DNA of 64,000 nucleotides from Candidatus Nitrososphaera evergladensis SR1. Its GTDB lineage: Archaea; Thermoproteota; Nitrososphaeria; Nitrososphaerales; Nitrososphaeraceae. The notes beneath the pieces were generated by a model. The model saw only the letters and a list, made by a program, of their open reading frames with translations. It searched no databases and had not been told where the DNA came from. Made by a program: the position numbers and the translations under genes. Each line of letters opens with the position of its first letter. The first letter of the stretch is position 1. Location of the stretch: positions 1,116,001-1,180,000 of the forward strand of contig NZ_CP007174.1 in assembly GCF_000730285.1 (NCBI RefSeq), given 5' to 3'. Positions 60,144 through 64,000 of the stretch are shown piece after piece.

Positions 60144-60233
60144 GGTGGGGTGGCAGAGCGGCCATGCGTTCGCCTGCAGCATCGTGCAAATGCAGCCAGC
60201 GAATCTATAGGGGTTCGAATCCCCTCCCCACCT
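60144..60233 (+). tRNA. tRNA-Cys (anticodon GCA) with an 18-nt intron
   Basis: Acceptor GGTGGGG (60144-60150) pairs with CCCCACC (60226-60232), discriminator T (a Cys identity base). D arm GCA/TGC; anticodon stem TTCGC/GCGAA; T arm AGGGG-TTCGAAT-CCCCT. The anticodon loop CTGCAG-A is split after position 37 by an intron at 60180-60197. CTGCA with TGCAG across the junction can form a bulge-helix-bulge for splicing. CCA is not encoded. Confidence 0.93.
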
Positions 60234-60277
60234 CTTTAGCACAAGAGTCAAATTGGTTTGCCGATCCCCCTCTCTTG

Positions 60278-60727
60278 TTGCGCAGGTTTTCGCACGCCTT
60301 TGCAGTTGACGGCGTCCCAATTGACAGGGTGTGGGCCTTTTACACAGACATCGGCCATCTTGAAGTTATCACGCCTCCTGAAATGGGCCTAAAAGTGGTA
60401 AAGTGCACCACCGGCAGGCAGCTTGCAGAAGGGACGGAAGTGTGGCTTGAAGGAAACTTGGTGCTAAAAAGCAGGTGGCACTCTAGGATAACACGCATGA
60501 AGCCCTATGTGTACGTTGACGAGATGCTTGAGGGCCGGTTCCGGGTGTGGAAGCACACGCATTCGTTTGAGCCGGTTGGTGACAAAATAACAACAAAAGT
60601 CATTGACGAGATAGACTTTGAACTGCACTATGGCCCACTTGGCAAGATGCTTGAAGGCTACGTTGAAAAGCGGCTGGCAAAAATATTTGCACACCGAAAG
60701 GACGCGACGATTAAAGCGCTCAGATGA
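60278..60727 (+). CDS. SRPBCC (START-like) ligand-binding protein
   Basis: A product of about 149 residues of the polyketide-cyclase/START-like family: HAFAVDGVPIDRVWAFYTDI, VITPPEMGLKVVKCTTGRQL, VDEMLEGRFRVWKHTHSFEP and a long C-terminal helix (YGPLGKMLEGYVEKRLAKIF). It binds a hydrophobic ligand that cannot be named. The frame extends through the tRNA-Cys gene, so the start must be after it; TTG 60278 or 60275 fits. The 3' end overlaps the convergent egsA gene by eight bases. Confidence 0.8.
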   Translation: MRRFSHAFAVDGVPIDRVWAFYTDIGHLEVITPPEMGLKVVKCTTGRQLAEGTEVWLEGNLVLKSRWHSRITRMKPYVYVDEMLEGRFRVWKHTHSFEPVGDKITTKVIDEIDFELHYGPLGKMLEGYVEKRLAKIFAHRKDATIKALR

Positions 60728-61790
60728 CCTTTGTAGCCGCAGCAAGCTCGCGGGCCTTTTTCTTGTCCATCTTTACCTTGCTCAGGATTGTATAGCGGTC
60801 TGGCCGGAGCGACTGCGCCTTGACAAGGGCCTGCACCACGTTGTCCTCCGTCAGGCCTATCTGCTTTGCCTTCGTGGGCGCGCCCATGTCTTCAAGCGTG
60901 TGCCTGACGTTTTCCCAGTCAAGGCCGTGGAGCCTTGCCATCATTATCGTGCCAATCCCGACGCGCTCGCCGTGCAGGCCGCATTCTGCCCCTCCCGCAA
61001 CGTATTCCAGCGCGTGGCTAAACAGGTGCTCCGCTCCAGAGCAGGGCCGGCTGCTTCCTGCGATGCAGGCCGCCACTCCTGCGCTGATAAGAGCTTCAAC
61101 GACAGTCCTGATGCCAAGCCGCTCGTTCTTTTTCAGTTTTTCCGACTCTTCAAGTATTATCTGGGCGCTCATGTAGGCAAGGTTTGCAGCATAAGTTCCA
61201 AAGTACTCGCCCTTTTCGTCCCTTGCCAGCTCCCAGTCCTTGACCGCCGTTATCTTGGCGACCAGGTCGCCGCAGCCACCGGCCAAAAGGCGCGGGGGCG
61301 CCTGCGACAAAAGGTGTGTGTCGGCAAGGACGCCGATTGGCGTGTTGGCCTTTATCGAGTGGGGCTTGTCGATGCCCCTTACAGAGACGAACGGGCTTGA
61401 TATGCCGTCGTGGGACGCCGAGGTCGGCACGCTCAGAAACGGCTTTGACAGCCTGTATGCAGTCATTTTTGCAACGTCGACCGACCGCCCGCCTCCAAAC
61501 CCTATGACGAAATCGGGCCTGTCGTCCTTTATCTTGTCGTGCAGCCTGTTGACGGTGTCCATGGAAGCGTCTGACACCACGTGCCACTTTGTCCTTAGCA
61601 TGGCGTCTTCCAGCGAAGAATTGCACGACACGCCTGCGCGCTCTTTGACCACCCTGCCGGTGATGACTGCGACGCTCCTTGCAGAGACATCAAGCGACCT
61701 GACAAACGGGCCGACCTCTGCTATGACGCGGTCGCCTATCAGTATCTTCCTTGGCAGTTCCATGAGGTGGGAAGGGGGGGACGCTACCAT
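60720..61790 (-). CDS. egsA: sn-Glycerol-1-phosphate dehydrogenase
   Basis: Makes sn-glycerol-1-phosphate, the backbone of archaeal membrane lipids, from dihydroxyacetone phosphate and NAD(P)H. The 356 residues include the nucleotide-binding VIGFGGGRSVDVAKMTAYRL, VPTSASHDGISSPFVSVRG with Asp/His ligands, and the Zn-site segment SGAEHLFSHALEY with a later HGERVGIGTIMMARLHG. It is 12 bp downstream of the TRAM gene on the same strand. Confidence 0.94.
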   Translation of the reverse strand: MVASPPSHLMELPRKILIGDRVIAEVGPFVRSLDVSARSVAVITGRVVKERAGVSCNSSLEDAMLRTKWHVVSDASMDTVNRLHDKIKDDRPDFVIGFGGGRSVDVAKMTAYRLSKPFLSVPTSASHDGISSPFVSVRGIDKPHSIKANTPIGVLADTHLLSQAPPRLLAGGCGDLVAKITAVKDWELARDEKGEYFGTYAANLAYMSAQIILEESEKLKKNERLGIRTVVEALISAGVAACIAGSSRPCSGAEHLFSHALEYVAGGAECGLHGERVGIGTIMMARLHGLDWENVRHTLEDMGAPTKAKQIGLTEDNVVQALVKAQSLRPDRYTILSKVKMDKKKARELAAATKVI

Positions 61791-61802
61791 GTGCCTGTGC
61801 CC

Positions 61803-62123
61803 TCACTCGTCGCTGTCGGCCGAGGCCTCGGCGTCCGGGGAAAGCGACTCGATGCTACTGTCATCATCAGTGGCAACCTCTGCAGTCGCAAAACCGCTTC
61901 CCACCTTGGTTATCCTTATCCTTACTGAATCTCCAGCCTTGGTGCCGGCCACAAACACCACCAGTCCCTGGATTTTCGCAACCCCGCTGTCGCCCCTCCT
62001 GCTCATGGATTCTATCGTCACGTCGTATTCCTGGCCGGCGCTCACAGGCGCAAGCCTGAACGGCCGAGGGCCGCCAAAGCGCCTTGGACCCCGGGAGCCA
62101 GAAGAACTGCCTTTCTCTTCCAA
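61803..62123 (-). CDS. TRAM-domain RNA-binding protein
   Basis: A 106-residue protein with a disordered Gly/Arg/Pro start (GSSSGSRGPRRFGGPRPFRL), a TRAM beta-barrel (VSAGQEYDVTIESMSRRGDS, GVAKIQGLVVFVAGTKAGDS) and an acidic tail (SIESLSPDAEASADSDE). Small archaeal TRAM proteins bind RNA, with reported roles as RNA chaperones. TTG start. Divergent from FttA. Confidence 0.9.
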   Translation of the reverse strand: MEEKGSSSGSRGPRRFGGPRPFRLAPVSAGQEYDVTIESMSRRGDSGVAKIQGLVVFVAGTKAGDSVRIRITKVGSGFATAEVATDDDSSIESLSPDAEASADSDE

Positions 62124-62308
62124 ATGTATGTGCCTCTCTTTTTCTCTCTAGCCACTAGAGTATGACGGGTTGATATTTCAACCTTGGCCAAATATTTAAT
62201 ATGGGCTGTACACACTATGAGCAGTACAGAGACGTACGCATACATTCTGCCGGCATCTTTTTGATGACCGCGCATGATGAACACTAGTGAGTGTGTGAGA
62301 TTGCATTA

Positions 62309-64000
62309 ATGCAGCGTAGGCCACAAAGCGAACCAGGCAGCCAAAACATAATGGCAGTGATACTGCAGAGTCTGCCGCAAGAGGCCGCGCTCACAAAAAT
62401 AGAGTACGAAGGCCCAAAAATTGCGCTCTACTCAAGGAACCCGGCCTATCTGATGCAGAATAGCCAGGTCGTCTCCAACATGGTCAACACCATAAAAAAG
62501 CGCATCGTGGTGCGCACCGACGAGTCGATCCGCAAGCCGCAGGCCCAGTCTGCAGAGATAATATCAAAATCTATACCCGCGGAGGTGGGAGTTGCTGGGA
62601 CGTTTTTTGACCCCGTGCTTGGCGAGGCTGTGGTGTTTGCAAAAAAGCCCTGGATGCTGGCGCAGACCGGCGAGGATTTTGACAACATCGACCTTGCAGA
62701 AAAGACCGGCTGGCGCGTCAGGATTAGAAAGGCACCGCGCAGCATGGCCGCGATTGAAAACATGTACCGGCTGATGGGCGAGACGGTCGCCGAGCGCACG
62801 CGCTTTTACAGAGAGGTGGGCGACAAGATATTTCGCGACAAGCTGATTGGCGAAGCGGAGGCAAGCCTGATGACTCTTGGCGGCTTTGCCGAAGTCGGCA
62901 GGTCGTGCATGCTGCTTGCGACGCAGGAGAGCAAGATCCTGCTTGACTGCGGCATTAACGAGTCTGCACGCGACTCGCTTTCCGCCCTTCCAAGGTTTGA
63001 CATCGCCGGAATCGGCATGGACGAGATCGACGCGGTGGTGCTCAGCCACGCCCACATGGACCACGCCGGCTTTGTCCCTGCGCTCTTCAAGTACGGCTAT
63101 GACGGGCCGGTGTACTGCACCGAGCCGACAATGCTCCTGATGGAGATTCTGCAGCAGGACTATGTCAAGAGGTCCAAAAACCCATTGTACCTGGAAAGGG
63201 ACATCGAGCGCGCCCTCGTGCACACGATACCCCTCACGCACGGCATCGTTACTGACATCTCGCCTGATGTCAAACTCGTATTGTCAAACTCGGGCCACAT
63301 GCTAGGCTCCGTCTCGGCGCACCTCCACATCGGAAACGGCGACCACAACCTAGTGTACACCGGCGACATGAAGTTCGGCAAGACGCTTGCGCTTGACAAC
63401 GCCTACTGGAACTTTCCCCGCGTCGAGACGATGATAATCGAGAGCACGTACGGGGGCAAGGAGGATATCCTGTGCCCACGCGAAGAGGCCGAGGCAAACC
63501 TTGCCCGCATGATAACGTCTGCCGCACACGCCGGCGGGCGGGTGTTGATACCGGTCCCGGCGGCAGGAATTGCGCAAGAGCTATTGCTTACGCTGGATCT
63601 TTTGAGCAAGGCCAGCAAGATAACAAACGTGCCTGTGCTGGTTGAAAAGATAATCTCTGACGCCACTGCCATCTACGAGGCGTATCCCGAGTTTCTGTCA
63701 CGCGATCTTAGGCCGCGCATAAGCGAGTCGGAGGAGAGCCCTTTTGGCTCGCAGTTTTCGACTGTCGAGTCGTTTGAGACAAAGCAGGGCGAGCCGGCGG
63801 TGATACTTGCGCCGTCGTCAATGCTTACCGGAGGCCCGGCGGCGGGCTACCTGAAGCAGATCGCCTCTGACCCGACGAGCAAGGTGATAATGGTGTCGTA
63901 CCAGGCGCCGGACACGCCCGGCAGGCTGCTATTGGACGGCAGCCGCCAAATAACCGTAGAAGGCGAGGCGCTAAGCGTGCGCTGCCAGATAGACCGCATC
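62309..64000 (+). CDS. fttA: aCPSF1/FttA ribonuclease and termination factor, 5' part
   Basis: The frame from ATG 62309 stays open to the window edge: 564 codons, 3' end missing. The N-terminal KH region (about 1-150; SQNIMAVILQSLPQEAALTK) is followed by a metallo-beta-lactamase domain with DAVVLSHAHMDHAGFVPALF, HMLGSVSAHLHIG and VYTGDMKFG, then the beta-CASP insertion (IESTYGGKEDILCPREEAEA, GGRVLIPVPAAGIAQELLL). Archaeal aCPSF1 cleaves nascent RNA at U-rich sites and terminates transcription. Confidence 0.94.
   Translation, partial: MQRRPQSEPGSQNIMAVILQSLPQEAALTKIEYEGPKIALYSRNPAYLMQNSQVVSNMVNTIKKRIVVRTDESIRKPQAQSAEIISKSIPAEVGVAGTFFDPVLGEAVVFAKKPWMLAQTGEDFDNIDLAEKTGWRVRIRKAPRSMAAIENMYRLMGETVAERTRFYREVGDKIFRDKLIGEAEASLMTLGGFAEVGRSCMLLATQESKILLDCGINESARDSLSALPRFDIAGIGMDEIDAVVLSHAHMDHAGFVPALFKYGYDGPVYCTEPTMLLMEILQQDYVKRSKNPLYLERDIERALVHTIPLTHGIVTDISPDVKLVLSNSGHMLGSVSAHLHIGNGDHNLVYTGDMKFGKTLALDNAYWNFPRVETMIIESTYGGKEDILCPREEAEANLARMITSAAHAGGRVLIPVPAAGIAQELLLTLDLLSKASKITNVPVLVEKIISDATAIYEAYPEFLSRDLRPRISESEESPFGSQFSTVESFETKQGEPAVILAPSSMLTGGPAAGYLKQIASDPTSKVIMVSYQAPDTPGRLLLDGSRQITVEGEALSVRCQIDRI

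Overview
The window looks like the chromosome of a soil-type ammonia-oxidising archaeon (Nitrososphaeria / Thaumarchaeota). It carries archaeal information-processing genes (ribosomal L18e, L19e, L32e and L37Ae, RNA polymerase subunit D, SBDS, the exosome genes rrp4-rrp41-rrp42, a Pcc1-like protein, prefoldin beta, an XPF nuclease, Nob1, Spt5, aCPSF1/FttA), the archaeal lipid gene for glycerol-1-phosphate dehydrogenase, and markers of ammonia oxidisers: an amoC copy, a NirK-type copper nitrite reductase, a two-domain multicopper oxidase next to a ZIP transporter, and a PEFG-like C-terminal anchor. Many genes use GTG or TTG starts about 26 bases after a TATA box, so leaderless transcripts are likely. 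Organism and functions are inferred from reading the sequence; no database search was run.

Layout. 1-10 kb: translation and RNA-processing genes, with an Ada-type alkylation-repair gene lying between SBDS and the exosome operon, then XPF, Nob1, NAD kinase and two rhodanese-type sulfurtransferases. 10-14 kb: a zinc-ferredoxin-like fusion and a membrane glycosyltransferase. 14-17.3 kb: AT-rich and gene-poor, with a GC-rich multi-hairpin RNA candidate and two paralogous small secreted proteins. 17.4-19.7 kb: a two-gene P-loop ATPase cassette.

19.8-31.1 kb is an 11.3-kb casposon. It has 43-bp identical terminal inverted repeats, a direct repeat of at least 13 bp as target duplication, cas1 with intact catalytic residues, a family B DNA polymerase with small companion genes, two DNA-binding proteins with their own palindromic operators, and cargo. 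The cargo includes a HEPN-domain protein and a 1116-residue protein joining a PD-(D/E)XK/Mrr-like nuclease, a NACHT NTPase and pentapeptide repeats, a domain plan typical of immune STAND proteins. The right end abuts a decayed copy of the left terminal repeat. Four short remnants of the cas1 5' end recur at about 30.5, 31.4, 32.7 and 33.5 kb, each beside a different cargo-like gene.

31.4-36 kb: secreted or membrane proteins of unknown function. 36-40 kb: tRNA-Gly and tetrapyrrole biosynthesis (siroheme-type dehydrogenase, hemA, hemB). 40-48 kb: Spt5, D-aminoacyl-tRNA deacylase, alkyltransferase, L19e/L32e, a PPP phosphatase, RNase Z, PRPP synthase and unknown proteins. 48-54.5 kb: copper and ammonia-oxidiser genes, including an amoC copy interrupted by one in-frame TAG. 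54.5-64 kb: small unknown proteins, a GltD-like oxidoreductase, a PKD-domain protein, a degenerate EF1A/SelB-like factor, intron-containing tRNA-Cys, G1P dehydrogenase, a TRAM protein, and the first 564 codons of aCPSF1/FttA running off the window.
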